Shown: in pieces, positions 17,217 to 26,438 of the stretch
Numbering within the stretch: position 1 is the stretch's first letter
How the letters are laid out: each line of letters starts with the position of its first letter
NCBI RefSeq assembly: GCF_002954445.1
Contig: NZ_MQWA01000001.1
Span: forward strand, 2,506,248 to 2,570,247
Length of the DNA: 64,000 nucleotides
Direction of reading: 5' to 3'
From: Rubritalea profundi
Lineage (GTDB): Bacteria > Verrucomicrobiota > Verrucomicrobiia > Verrucomicrobiales > Akkermansiaceae
The notes under the pieces: generated by a model
What the model saw: only the letters and a program-made list of their open reading frames with translations
The model's database searches: none
What the model was told of the DNA's origin: nothing
Position numbers and translations under genes: made by a program

Positions 17217-17444
17217 TATAGGGCACCTCCGGCAACTCCCGCTGTCGGTGTGTGAGTTATTAATTCTTTAAATTTGCGAGCGTAGCTCGTTTTTGAAGAT
17301 AGGCCCCCTTCGGGCTGGAAAGCCTTTCTGCGCAAGGCTGCGTTATTCTTCGTTCACGGATAGAAATCCGCTCACTCATCACGCCTAGCCTCGCTTGAAA
17401 TTCTTTCCAGCACCACCAACGCTAGTTGCCGGAGGTGCCCTATA
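17217..17444. repeat. Nested inverted-repeat element (MITE-like), 228 bp
   Basis: The ends are a perfect 21-bp inverted repeat (17217-17237 and 17424-17444, core GGGCACCTCCGGCAACT). Inside lies a second pair, GCTGGAAAG and CTTTCCAGC, near 17315 and 17405, and a short palindrome around GCGTAGCTCG. No protein is encoded. It fills the centre of the 570-base gap between the amidase and gltX; the rest of the gap (17445-17671) shows nothing clear. It could be a MITE-like mobile repeat or a folded RNA. Confidence 0.7.
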
Positions 17445-17671
17445 GTAAAATAGTTGATTATCGGTATGTTAACCGAGAATTTTAAGCTGTGCCCGGTGCC
17501 CGGCGTACAAGATCTCTTTTGGCGTCTCCGTGAAGTAGCAAGTAGTTAGCAAAGAAAACCTGGCACGGTTCAGGTTGCAAGGTGCAGATTCACAAATGCG
17601 CTACTCGACAACCCTCAATGCTGGGCAGGTTCTTGATCTGAAAATTGTCGTGGAGCGTGATTATCGGTATG

Positions 17672-18984
17672 CTAGGAAAGTTCTTTAACAGCACGCTGGA
17701 TGCGGCGGATTGATTCGGCTTGGCCTAGAATCTCAAGAATGGTTCCGAGGTCAGGACCGCCAGATGCGCCAGTGAGGGCGACGCGTGTGGGGAACATGAG
17801 TTGCCCGGGCTTCGCTCCGTTCGCCTTTGCTGTCTCGCCGATGGAGGATTTAGCCTCAGCCCAATCGCTGAGATTTGTGAGGGCTTCCGCGAGTTTTTCT
17901 AATAACCCTGCTGCAGCCTCGTTCTTTTTGACTTTTTCAACGACTTCAGCATCGAACGGATAGTCAGGTTTGTAAAAGAAGGCGATCATTGCTGGGACCT
18001 CAGTCAGCAGGCGGACCTTTTCCTGAATCGAGGCTGCGATGGTGATGTATTTGTTGTCGGTGGTGATACCTGCTGCATCGACGTAGGGTTTTGCTGCAGC
18101 CGCAAAATCTTCGACAGAAAGTTTGGCGACGTGCTGTTGGTTGACCCATCCGCACTTATCGATGTCGAACTTTCCAGGAGCGCGGTTGACTGACTCGATG
18201 GAGAATTTCTCGATGAGTTCCGCTGGGGAAAAGATTTCATTCTCGTCTTTAGGCGACCAGCCGAGGAGTGCGAGGAAGTTAAAGACTGCTTCGCTGGTGT
18301 AGCTTGAGTGGCGTATTCGCCGATGGCAGCGCCTTGATCTCGCTTGGACATTTTAGAGCCATCCATGTTGAGGATGAGGGGAATGTGGGCGTAGGCTGGT
18401 GGCTCAACACCGAAGGCTTCGAAGAGCTGAAGGTGTTTCGGTGTGTTCATCAGGTGGTCTTCACCGCGAAGTACGTGGGTCATGCCCATTTCGATGTCAT
18501 CCACGACATTGACAAAGTGGAAGGTGTAAGTGCCGTCTGAGCGTTTCACCACCATGTCTGGGTTGATCGACTCGTCTCTGTAGTCGACTGTGACTTCCCC
18601 ACAAACGAGGTCGTTCATAACCATTGGCCTGCGATCGAATCGGAAACGGTGGGCGCCTCCATCTTCATAGACTCTGTCAGCGGCGACGAGTTTTTCGAAG
18701 TAGCGATCGTAGATATCCATCCGCTCGGACTGGTTGTACGGGCCGAAGTCGCCGCCTATGCTAGGGCCTTCATCCCAGTCCATACCGAGCCAGTTGAGGC
18801 CTTCGAAGATTGCCGCGCGTGCATCGTCTGTGTTGCGTGCTTTGTCCGTGTCTTCGACTCGGAGGATGAATGTTCCGCTGTGTTTGCGGGCAAAGAGGTA
18901 GTTGAAAAGGGCTGTGCGTGCACCACCAACGTGAAGGTAGCCAGTTGGTGAAGGTGCGAAGCGTGTGCGGACAGGTTTGCTCAT
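17672..18984 (-). pseudogene. gltX: Glutamyl-tRNA synthetase, interrupted by one-base deletion
   Basis: The N-terminal part from 18984 carries the class I signature [10 protein letters not shown] (HIGH motif) and SKMSKR (KMSKS motif). After GEYATQA the frame is lost near 18304. The next frame resumes the expected sequence ([17 protein letters not shown]) and runs cleanly to the stop at 17672 through the anticodon-binding region. One added base would give a normal 437-residue enzyme that charges tRNA-Glu, and possibly tRNA-Gln before transamidation. Because the gene is usually essential and both halves are otherwise perfect, an assembly indel is the simplest explanation. A second gltX elsewhere would change that. 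Confidence 0.88.
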
Positions 18985-19087
18985 AGCTGTGGTTTAGAGG
19001 AGCCCGTTGAAAAGTCCTAGCGCAAAAATTATAAATTTCCGGAGAATCGCGACCACGCGATGAGTAATGACTTTGGACAGTCCGACC

Positions 19088-19111
19088 TTTGACACGAGTC
19101 CCCGTGTCAAA
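19088..19111. other. Perfect 9-bp hairpin between gltX and symporter
   Basis: TTTGACACG pairs with CGTGTCAAA over a 6-base loop in the divergent 229-base gap. Flanking GACTTT and AAAGTC could lengthen it. It lies about 100 bases before both starts, so it may be an operator or leader structure; no factor can be named. Confidence 0.35.
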
Positions 19112-19213
19112 AGTCTAAAAGTCGAAGGTGTTGTTAGCAAAGTTTGGTGGCTTTGGGTAGAAAGCCGCAACGCTGACTTGTGCTGAAGCTGTTAGCTCGT
19201 TAGGGTCGGCTCT

Positions 19214-20599
19214 ATGAAAAAGATCGCTGCCCATTGGCAGATTCTCATCGCCCTTGGATTGTCCGTGGTTCTTGGAGTTATTTTCAGGAATTTCTCGGTA
19301 GCCTATGGCTCGGAATCTAGCTTTGCTAGCTTTGCAGTGAAGACTATTGGGGTGAGTTCGTTTATTGGAGACCTGTTCATGAGCGCGCTTAAAATGATCA
19401 TTGTACCGTTGATTGTGAGTTCTATTATTGCGGGGATTGGTGCTCTTGGGGGAGTCAAAGGCTTTGGCCGACTGGGTTTAAAGACTGTTGGCTTTTACGC
19501 TTTGACTTCGCTGGCTGCGATACTCGTGGGGCTTGCGGTGGTGAATCTCTTCGAGCCTGGCTTAGTCGATGGCCAACCGAATGAGGCAATCCATGCCGCC
19601 TTTGATCGCAGTGTTAGCGAGGCCTCGGATAAGGATTTAGCAAAGGTGGGGGCGGCCAATGAACGTCAAGCCACTGACTACTTGGACTTTTTCAAGAAGC
19701 TCTTCCCTCCGAATATCATTAGTGCCGCATCGGATAACGGGCAGATGCTAGGGCTGATTGTCTTTAGTATTCTGTTTGGTGTGGCGATGACTCGTTTACC
19801 TCAGGGGCAAATGAAGACCTTGCAGGGGACGATTCAGGGGATCAATGACGTGATGATTTTGATCACCCGTTGGATCATGATGCTGGCTCCAGTGGGTGTG
19901 TTTGCCCTGATGTTCCCCGTGGTTTTCAACTCTGGTACTCAAATCTTTATAGAGATGGGCAGCTACTTCGGGACCGTATTGACAGCTCTGGCGATCCACA
20001 TGTTTATCACGCTGCCATTGATTCTGAAATTCGTCGGTGGCCTCAATCCCATATCGCATTTCAAGGCAATGCAGACTGCTTTGCTGACTGCATTCTCGAC
20101 CGCTTCGTCCTCAGCCACGCTGCCGGTGACGATGCGCTGTGTGCAGGAAAATGCGGGTGTTAGTAAACGCACGTCGAGCTTCACATTGCCGCTTGGAGCC
20201 ACGGTCAATATGGATGGAACAGCCCTCTACGAATGTGTCGCCGTTATTTTTGTGGCTCAGGTGATGGGTGTCGATTTAGCTTTCGGCGCGCAATTCGTGA
20301 TCGTCGCTGCTGCCTTGCTGACCAGCATAGGTGTGGCGGGTGTTCCTTCTGCTAGTCTGGTGGCAATCCTTCTAATTCTTAAAAACTCTAACATCGAAGG
20401 TGCCGAGACCGCGGTGGTTGCCCTACTTAGTGTTGACCGTCTACTCGATATGTCGCGTACAGCAGTCAATGTCTTTGGTGATAGCTGTGCTGCTGTGGTA
20501 GTCGGAGCGAGCGAGGGTGAAAAGGTGCTGCAGGGCGACCTTCATCACTTTGAAGACGATATAGAAGATGAGGAAGAGCGTCTTTTAAAGGAAGATTAA
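19214..20599 (+). CDS. Dicarboxylate/amino acid:cation symporter (DAACS family)
   Basis: 461 residues with the GltPh-type fold. Visible features are the N-terminal helix QILIALGLSVVLGVIF, the SALKMIIVPLIVSSII segment, the serine-rich hairpin STASSSATLPVT, and the cation/substrate motif NMDGTALYE. It imports acidic amino acids or C4-dicarboxylates with Na+ or H+. A hydrophilic insert around residues 125-165 is longer than in GltPh, and the tail is very acidic (EDDIEDEEER). It appears monocistronic. The exact substrate cannot be read from sequence. Confidence 0.92.
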   Translation: MKKIAAHWQILIALGLSVVLGVIFRNFSVAYGSESSFASFAVKTIGVSSFIGDLFMSALKMIIVPLIVSSIIAGIGALGGVKGFGRLGLKTVGFYALTSLAAILVGLAVVNLFEPGLVDGQPNEAIHAAFDRSVSEASDKDLAKVGAANERQATDYLDFFKKLFPPNIISAASDNGQMLGLIVFSILFGVAMTRLPQGQMKTLQGTIQGINDVMILITRWIMMLAPVGVFALMFPVVFNSGTQIFIEMGSYFGTVLTALAIHMFITLPLILKFVGGLNPISHFKAMQTALLTAFSTASSSATLPVTMRCVQENAGVSKRTSSFTLPLGATVNMDGTALYECVAVIFVAQVMGVDLAFGAQFVIVAAALLTSIGVAGVPSASLVAILLILKNSNIEGAETAVVALLSVDRLLDMSRTAVNVFGDSCAAVVVGASEGEKVLQGDLHHFEDDIEDEEERLLKED

Positions 20600-20693
20600 A
20601 TCACTAGTGGGTTCTCGTTTCTATTTGCTCTCATATAGAGTGGCTCATTATGGATGTTGCTTTTGTCACCAGTGATCTGTAATACTTTGTTTA

Positions 20694-21416
20694 ATGAATA
20701 AAAATTCAACTGCGCGCATGAAAAAGGTGCTCCGAATTCGCAACTCAGTTGTGAATTGTCAGAAGTCTGGAGAGGGCTTGAGTGAAATTTCTAAAAAGTT
20801 AAAAATACCCCTCCAAAAAGTGAGGGAGATTGTGAAGCTGTATGAGGAGAGGGGGGAGACTTACTTGAAAAATTATAGTAAGCCGCCGCTAAGGATTGCT
20901 ACTAGCCTGACTGAGGATGAGAAAGTTGAGCTAGAGGAGGTCTTGATAAATAGTTGCGCTTATAAACAAAAGCTTAAAGGCGGCTGTAAGGATGTCGGGC
21001 ACTGGACCGTGGTGGAATTTCAAGCCTTAGTCCTAAAAATGTTTGGTGTGCGCGTGCCAATGAGTGAGGGCTTAATCGTCTTGCGTGGGCTTGGACTTTC
21101 GGTGGTTCATCATCAAGAGTCTAACGCTCAATTGACCAATCATACTCTTTGGCGAGATCAAATCTCAGATGAATTTAAGGAGTGGAAGAAGAATGTTAAA
21201 CCAAAACAGCTAACTAGAAGAGAGTCTCGGGCTGTTAGTCTTTATAAAGACCCAGATCATTACAGCCAAATGGGGCGTAGGAATAGTGCTCAACAGCTTT
21301 TTTCAAAAATCAGAATAAAGTATCAACTTACAGATTCATTGGTGGAACATAGCTATTATGTGACAGAGCAATTGGCTAAGTGGGAAGAGAAATTACAAAA
21401 GAAGGAGAGTAAATGA
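20694..21416 (+). CDS. IS630-type DNA-binding domain protein without transposase domain
   Basis: 240 residues. The first ~60 contain a helix-turn-helix (SEISKKLKIPLQKVREIVKLYEERG), followed by a Lys/Pro linker and a second winged-helix-like segment around residues 85-140 (GHWTVVEFQALVLKMFGVRVP, LRGLGLS). This double HTH layout is that of the N-terminus of IS630 family transposases. The DDE catalytic domain is absent; the rest is charged and helical. Its stop overlaps the next start by ATGA, so the two products are translationally coupled. I infer a domesticated DNA-binding partner of the RAYT-like protein. Confidence 0.7.
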   Translation: MNKNSTARMKKVLRIRNSVVNCQKSGEGLSEISKKLKIPLQKVREIVKLYEERGETYLKNYSKPPLRIATSLTEDEKVELEEVLINSCAYKQKLKGGCKDVGHWTVVEFQALVLKMFGVRVPMSEGLIVLRGLGLSVVHHQESNAQLTNHTLWRDQISDEFKEWKKNVKPKQLTRRESRAVSLYKDPDHYSQMGRRNSAQQLFSKIRIKYQLTDSLVEHSYYVTEQLAKWEEKLQKKESK

Positions 21417-22012
21417 GAGTGATTAGAAGAAAATCAATGAGCGGTAAATCTGAGTTCACCGTGTTTGTTTATAATGGGTTTAAGAAAGATGTTGAACCAT
21501 TGACATTAGAAGGAAGAGAGATCGTCCGGGGGATTTTGTTTGCGGCTGCTGAGAAGGCTGGCATAGAGATTTTGGCGTGGTGTATTACTCCCGTTTCTTA
21601 CCGTATCATTATCAAGACAACTCAAGGGTTTGCCTCCCGTAAAACCGAGCAGCGTAGACCATTAGTTAGTTTTCAAAAAAGGTTTCAGCAGCGTGTGAGT
21701 AGTTGGGTGAAATACACGACTGGGAGAGAGCATGGAATCTGGAGAGATCGGTATAAGCTGAGCCAGTTGCACTCAACTCCAGAGACTATAGTCGCAGTAG
21801 TGAGTGTGGATGCTTTCCCTATGATCGTGGGATTAGTTGATGAACCAGAGGATTACTTTTTTACCAGTTACTACCATGCTTGCCTAGGTGATAAGAACGC
21901 GCGTAAGGGGATATTGCAGCTTGTTGGAACTCCGAGTGCCTCTTGGCCAGTTGCGAAACGTCGCTACAGAAAGATGCTTCTTGAGGTTACCCAAGACTGT
22001 AGCAAGTCTTGA
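21413..22012 (+). CDS. RAYT/IS200-like (Y1) protein with lost catalytic residues
   Basis: 199 residues resembling REP-associated tyrosine transposases: an N-terminal ferredoxin-like fold with IEILAWCITPVSYRIIIK where RAYTs have a motif like MPNHVHLLV, WRDRYKLSQL, and the C-terminal hallmark GLVDEPEDYFFTSYYHA. The HUH histidines align with Ser62 and Arg64 and the nucleophilic Tyr with Ser131, so single-strand cleavage should be impossible. The frame is intact. It overlaps the IS630-type HTH gene by 4 bases. It may be a retained single-stranded-DNA or hairpin binder, perhaps regulatory. No REP-type flanking hairpins are obvious. Confidence 0.7.
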   Translation: MRVIRRKSMSGKSEFTVFVYNGFKKDVEPLTLEGREIVRGILFAAAEKAGIEILAWCITPVSYRIIIKTTQGFASRKTEQRRPLVSFQKRFQQRVSSWVKYTTGREHGIWRDRYKLSQLHSTPETIVAVVSVDAFPMIVGLVDEPEDYFFTSYYHACLGDKNARKGILQLVGTPSASWPVAKRRYRKMLLEVTQDCSKS

Positions 22013-22065
22013 GCTGGGAGATGGCAGCGAACTTAGATAATGAACGTTTTCTACAAGAGGACTAA

Positions 22066-22803
22066 ATGACTACTGAGCTAGTCATCGTCCTTGCGGTGTC
22101 CGCATTTTTTATTGGTGTATCCAAGGCTGGGTTCTCCGGAGTCTCGTTGATCTCGGTTTTCCTGTTAGCTGAGAATTTTGGTGCCAAAGAATCACTCGGA
22201 GTGGCATTGCCGATGTTGATCATGGCCGACCTGTTAGTTTATCCAGCCTACCGCAAATATGGAAGCTGGGGGCCGGTGTGGAAATTCCTGTGGCCAGCCT
22301 TGATCGGTATTGGCATAGCGCTATGGGGGCTACATGCATTTTCTAACGAAACCGTGCGCGTTGTCATAGGTTCTATCATTCTGAGCATGGTGGGGATGCA
22401 ACTGCTGCGCAAATGGGCTCCCGTGTTTTTTGAGAAAATGGTCCATTCGCATAGTTTTGGTATCGCCGCCGGTGTCAGTGGGGGCGTGGCGACAATGATG
22501 GCAAATGCCGCGGGGCCGATCATGCAGCTTTACCTCTTATCTCGCAGGATGCCGAAGATGGAGCTGATCGGTGTGGGGGCTCGGTTCTTCTTGGTCGTCA
22601 ACTTCCTCAAGCTACCACTCAGTGCCGGGCTCGATCTAATTACCTGGGAGACACTCAAGTGGGATTTCATCATGCTTCCAAGCGTCGTTCTCGGTGTCCT
22701 CATTGGTAAAAAACTTCTAGTGAAAGTCCCTCAAAAAGCCTTCGAAGCTACAGTCGTAGTTTTTGCCCTTATCGCGGGTCTCCGACTAGTTTCAGGAAGC
22801 TAA
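22066..22803 (+). CDS. TSUP family transporter (TauE/SafE)
   Basis: 245 residues with about eight membrane helices in two repeats. The family pattern SKAGFSGVSLISVFLLAE in the first helix and GVSGGVATMMANAAGPIMQLYLL at the start of the second repeat is clear. TSUP proteins export or import sulfite, sulfonates or organic acids; the substrate is not predictable here. The gene lies 53 bases after the RAYT-like gene but has a different function and a terminator behind it. Confidence 0.9.
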   Translation: MTTELVIVLAVSAFFIGVSKAGFSGVSLISVFLLAENFGAKESLGVALPMLIMADLLVYPAYRKYGSWGPVWKFLWPALIGIGIALWGLHAFSNETVRVVIGSIILSMVGMQLLRKWAPVFFEKMVHSHSFGIAAGVSGGVATMMANAAGPIMQLYLLSRRMPKMELIGVGARFFLVVNFLKLPLSAGLDLITWETLKWDFIMLPSVVLGVLIGKKLLVKVPQKAFEATVVVFALIAGLRLVSGS

Positions 22804-22893
22804 TCAGGGAGTGCTCAGCCTCAACTTGTTATTTAATGATCGATGAGAAAAAGAGAATAGCCAGCTAGGTGTGCCTTAGGGTGTTGTATTTCT

Positions 22894-22923
22894 AGCAAGC
22901 TTATCACCAGCTTTGCTTTTTTT
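22894..22923 (+). terminator. Terminator after TSUP gene
   Basis: AGCAAGCT and AGCTTTGCT form a stem with one bulge and a 7-base loop, followed directly by a run of T, about 90 bases after the TSUP stop. Confidence 0.7.
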
Positions 22924-23023
22924 CTGCAAAAATGAAAATGGCTACTTGAGAGTCTTGATAGAGGGAACCAAACCCCACATTCTACTAGTGTAGGATTTGT
23001 GTAATAATTGAGCGTTTATATTG

Positions 23024-23267
23024 GGCTCTTCACGCGCTATGCATGACGCATGCCTACGTATCTCTCCAGTCTGCAAATTAAAGAGAATGGATCAAATGCT
23101 ACCGCCATATAGCTTAGCGGTAGGTTTGTTCGATCTGATTCAACTCAAGTTGAAACCTAGGAATATTGAGTAATATCTAATATCCACCAATCCCTAGCGA
23201 ACCCAATTCGCATATAGAAATTTTTCAGCCTTTATCTAGTTTGATCATGCGTAGCACGTGAAGAGCC
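23024..23267. repeat. Long inverted-repeat element with internal hairpin, 244 bp
   Basis: The ends 23024-23046 and 23245-23267 are inverted copies with two mismatches in 23 bases (core GGCTCTTCACG...GCTA.GCATGA). Inside, CTACCGC and GCGGTAG (23099-23105, 23117-23123) form a perfect hairpin. No protein is encoded. The remainder of the gene-free stretch 22804-23417 holds the TSUP terminator and nothing else that I recognise. It resembles the element at 17217 in architecture but not in end sequence. Confidence 0.6.
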
Positions 23268-23417
23268 TTATATTGTTCATATTTTGCGCAACGGGTTGGC
23301 TATCCCCAGTGCTTTCAATTTTTCGATTTCCTCAGTTGTCAGCCCATTGTCTACCCGTCACTGTGGCTCCCTCCCGCAAGCCTCTTTTTTCAGCAAATTT
23401 CTAGCAATATTAAGATT

Positions 23418-24526
23418 ATGAACGACAGCAATAATATGATGGCTATTCTTTGTCCTGAATGTGGCAGTTAAACCGAAGTTGAGTCGCGATACGTCGGGCG
23501 CAAAGGAAAGTGCCCGGATTCTAGCCACAACTTCATGATCGAACGCATCGAAGTGAAGGCGGTAAAGGAGGAAGCCATTCGCGCAACATGCCCTATCTGT
23601 GACTTCGGTGTGGAAGTCCCCCATGAGATGAATGGGCGAAAGGGGCAATGCGCTTCCTGCGATCACAAATTCATCATCGGAACTTCACCGTCGACAAAAA
23701 GCAGCAAGCAGAAACCAAAAGCGAACAAACCGGACTCGAAGGACGAAGTTGATCCACTGGCGCAAGCCGAAGAAGAGATCCCCAGAGATAGAAAACGATC
23801 CGAATTCTACCGTCTGACAGCTTTGACGGCTGTTCTCCTCATACTAGTAGTAATCGCGTATTTTACATCACCTCATGAGGATGGTAAGCAGGATCCGAAG
23901 CCCAAAGTTGCTAGAACTCCTGAGCCTAAGTCAGTGGTGAAAACCCCAGGGTCTACGGTTTCCCCAGAAGCTGGACCTTTCGAGCTCGTTGCATCAAAAG
24001 CACCTGATAAAACAGCTGATCCACCAGTGACTCCGCAACCGGAGGATCCTGCCCCTATAAACGCACTAGTGACTCCATTAGTGAAGGAGCCTGCACCTCT
24101 AGACGATAGAAAATCGAGATTCACTCGATCGCTGAAACCTCAGACTATCTTATGGCACACTCCTCGAGCGCTTCCGACGATGAGTTGGCTAAACTCAGTT
24201 CACACGCGCAACGCATCCTGTGGTTAAATCTAAACCAGTCCACGATTTCAGATCATTCTTTTCCGCTGATCGGTCAGATGGCAAGTCTTACGAGGCTCCA
24301 GCTCAAGGCATGCTCGATCTCAGACGCCGGTCTGGCCCATCTCGCAAACCATGCAAGCCTCCAGATCCTTTTCCTGAACCAATGTTCGGAGATCACGGAC
24401 TCAAGCCAGGAGGTTTTCGAATCGCTTCCAGCACTCCAAAGCCTTTATATAGAAGGCACTCAAATCACACCAGAATCGTTAGCCCAGTTAAGAGAAACAC
24501 TTCCTAAGCTGAAAATACACTATTAG
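23418..24526 (+). pseudogene. Zinc-ribbon / transmembrane / leucine-rich-repeat protein, decayed
   Basis: The ancestral start is probably ATG 23418: MNDSNNMMAILCPECGS, then an in-frame TAA at 23469-23471. Past the stop the frame continues a zinc ribbon (GRKGKCPDSSHNF, where the last CxxC Cys has become Ser) and a second, intact ribbon (CPICDF...GQCASCDHKF). A membrane helix follows (ALTAVLLILVVIAYF), then a Pro-rich linker. Near 24150 a frameshift leads into leucine-rich repeats (ILWLNLNQSTISD, LTRLQLKACSISDAGLAHL) ending at 24526. Two lesions plus a lost zinc ligand indicate true decay. The layout is typical of large PVC-group regulatory membrane proteins. Confidence 0.7.
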
Positions 24527-25837
24527 ATGAAAAGCTCTTTAATATTTATAGCAACATTCCTATGGGCCCTCACAGCTCAGGCCGCTCCACGCATGAACGC
24601 CATGGTGGTTCACTTCGATCTAGACAGTAACGGTTCTCTATCAGCATCAGAGTTGAAAGATTTGGCACGGTCCCTAGGGGAAATCTTCGAGCCCGACTCA
24701 CCCCAAAAAACACCATCACAGCCTCCATCTGAAAAGTTAGAAACATATGTTGAAACTGAGACGAAAGCACTTCCAACTGAGCGGGAGTTGTATGAGGAGA
24801 GCATCGCTGAGGCCCGACAAGTCGCACTAGACTGGTGTGACACAGATGAGAACCGAAAAATTTCTCGTGAGGAAAAGCAGAGAATCGTGGAGGCGCTGCG
24901 TGGAGACATCAAAGGAACGGAGCTGGGTAGTAAGGATACCGCGATGATCGAAACGTTCCTCCTAGCTTTCAACCAGGACGGCTCCAAAGTTCTCTCGACA
25001 CAAGAAAGGTTGGAGGCTGTGAGGTTTATTGAGACCTATTATACAAAGACGCCAGAGGAATTCGCTGAGCTCCAGGACAAGTGTATTAAGCAGGTTGATC
25101 AAAATGATGACTGGCTACTTTCTCCCGCCGAAAAAAAGCGCGCGAGCGAATTGTTGAGAGCAATCACAAAAGAGACAGATATTTCGGACGAGCTGATCTT
25201 TGCCTTTGATTTCGACGAAAATGAAACCCTCTCCACGGCGGAGCGAAACAGGGCAATGCAACTTATCGAAGACTACTTCCGGCCGATTCCTTTAACTGCA
25301 GTGGAGAAGTCGACAGGAGAATCCTCCGATGCCCCCTCCGAACATAGCCTAGATCTCGAGTATATAGCCGCAAGTTTTCTGAAAGACCACGATGTTGATA
25401 TCAGCCAATCTCTAAACTATGACGAACTCGTAGCGGCACTCAATCAGGCTAAGCTGGACGGTTTGTTTCGCACCCGCTCCCTCACAGTTCAATCATTGAG
25501 GGCCGAACGAGTCTCGAAAATCAGGCGCATTCGTGCCGAATTAATGCAATATTTTGATCAGGATAGCAATGAGTCACTGTCCAAGGGAGAAATAGTACAA
25601 GCTCGCGACGCTCTGAGGGGGAGAATCCGTGGGAAACGGGTTGGTGAGAATGATGACGCTATGGTGGCAAAAGTCATTACTGCATTTGATACCGATGGAT
25701 CGGGCACTGTTTCAGTGGGAGAACGTGATGCTGCAATTAAGTCAATAGGTCGTCATTTTCAACCTGTCCCGCTTGAATCCGGTGGAGGAAAACCCAATAA
25801 AAAGAAGTCTAAGAAAGTAAAACCCAAGGAAAACTGA
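24527..25837 (+). CDS. Exported multi-EF-hand protein
   Basis: 436 residues with a signal peptide (SSLIFIATFLWALTAQA). About eight EF-hand-like loops are spaced along it, for example DLDSNGSLSASEL, DTDENRKISREEK, DQNDDWLLSPAEK, DFDENETLSTAER, DQDSNESLSKGEI and DTDGSGTVSVGER; several are degenerate at position 1 or 12. The protein is strongly acidic with a Lys-rich tail (KKKSKKVKPK). It should bind Ca2+ outside the cytoplasm, perhaps as a calcium-stabilised envelope protein. It begins at the base after the stop of the decayed zinc-ribbon/LRR gene, so the two were likely an operon. Its precise role is unknown. Confidence 0.82.
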   Translation: MKSSLIFIATFLWALTAQAAPRMNAMVVHFDLDSNGSLSASELKDLARSLGEIFEPDSPQKTPSQPPSEKLETYVETETKALPTERELYEESIAEARQVALDWCDTDENRKISREEKQRIVEALRGDIKGTELGSKDTAMIETFLLAFNQDGSKVLSTQERLEAVRFIETYYTKTPEEFAELQDKCIKQVDQNDDWLLSPAEKKRASELLRAITKETDISDELIFAFDFDENETLSTAERNRAMQLIEDYFRPIPLTAVEKSTGESSDAPSEHSLDLEYIAASFLKDHDVDISQSLNYDELVAALNQAKLDGLFRTRSLTVQSLRAERVSKIRRIRAELMQYFDQDSNESLSKGEIVQARDALRGRIRGKRVGENDDAMVAKVITAFDTDGSGTVSVGERDAAIKSIGRHFQPVPLESGGGKPNKKKSKKVKPKEN

Positions 25838-26164
25838 GACTAGAGAAGTCCAGAATTCTGTATGTCCATGTATTTATTGGCCAAGGACGCGGGAATATAT
25901 TTAGCCAATTTCATCGGCAAACTCAAACGCCCCTGCAACGCGAAAATACTTAGCCATGATACCATCTTCCCCGTCATATGAGTAAACTGTCAGTGTATTT
26001 GAACTCTAGAAGACGGTGCGCTCACCGGCCAAGGTAGTTTGGCATAGCGCGCCCGTGATGTGCCGGATTTCTTGCTTGAGTAGGCGCGTATGAAGTTCTC
26101 AGCTCATTGTGGTGTGTCACTTGTCTTTAAGCGACACGGCCTATTTATTTGCTACCAAATAGCC
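25838..26164. other. Gene-free stretch before gene remnant
   Basis: I see no convincing gene, RNA or repeat here. Short open frames have no signal or family pattern. Together with the truncated reading frame that follows it looks like eroded sequence. Confidence 0.5.
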
Positions 26165-26389
26165 ATGAACCCAAAACTCCACGCTCTCCAACTCACGCTC
26201 CTACTCATGTTCACTTGCCTGGGGGTAGCTCAGAATCGAAGCATCCAGGCATTTAACGTCACCCCGGGAAACAGTGCGGCTTTAAATAAAGTAAACCTGC
26301 AAAAGACCATCGATTGGGCGTCTACGAGTGGGTCGGCTTTGTGGGTGGAGTCCTGGTTTGTGATAGAGGTACACGGGGCTTTGCGGTGA
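26165..26389 (+). pseudogene. Truncated 5' end of a secreted beta-helix type protein
   Basis: 74 residues from ATG 26165: a good signal peptide (LQLTLLLMFTCLGVAQ) followed by AFNVTPGNSAALNKVNLQKTIDWA, the kind of start seen in pectate-lyase-like right-handed beta-helix enzymes (a VTPG...N...LQ.AID pattern). The frame then stops, far short of a usual 400-600 residues, and no continuation is visible downstream in any forward frame. I read it as the remnant of a deleted polysaccharide-active enzyme. The family assignment is tentative. Confidence 0.5.
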
Positions 26390-26438
26390 AAGAAGCGCTT
26401 TTAAGCTCCTAGAGGTGTTATGTTTTACGAATTAAGTT

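Noticed and set aside
17217-17444. tRNA or rRNA gene
   Set aside because: The fold is one long stem with nested arms, not a cloverleaf. I found no tRNA or rRNA gene in the window by eye; a dedicated scan could still find one.
23358-23666. Minus-strand frame across the zinc-ribbon pseudogene
   Set aside because: No recognisable protein; the plus strand holds clear zinc-ribbon repeats.
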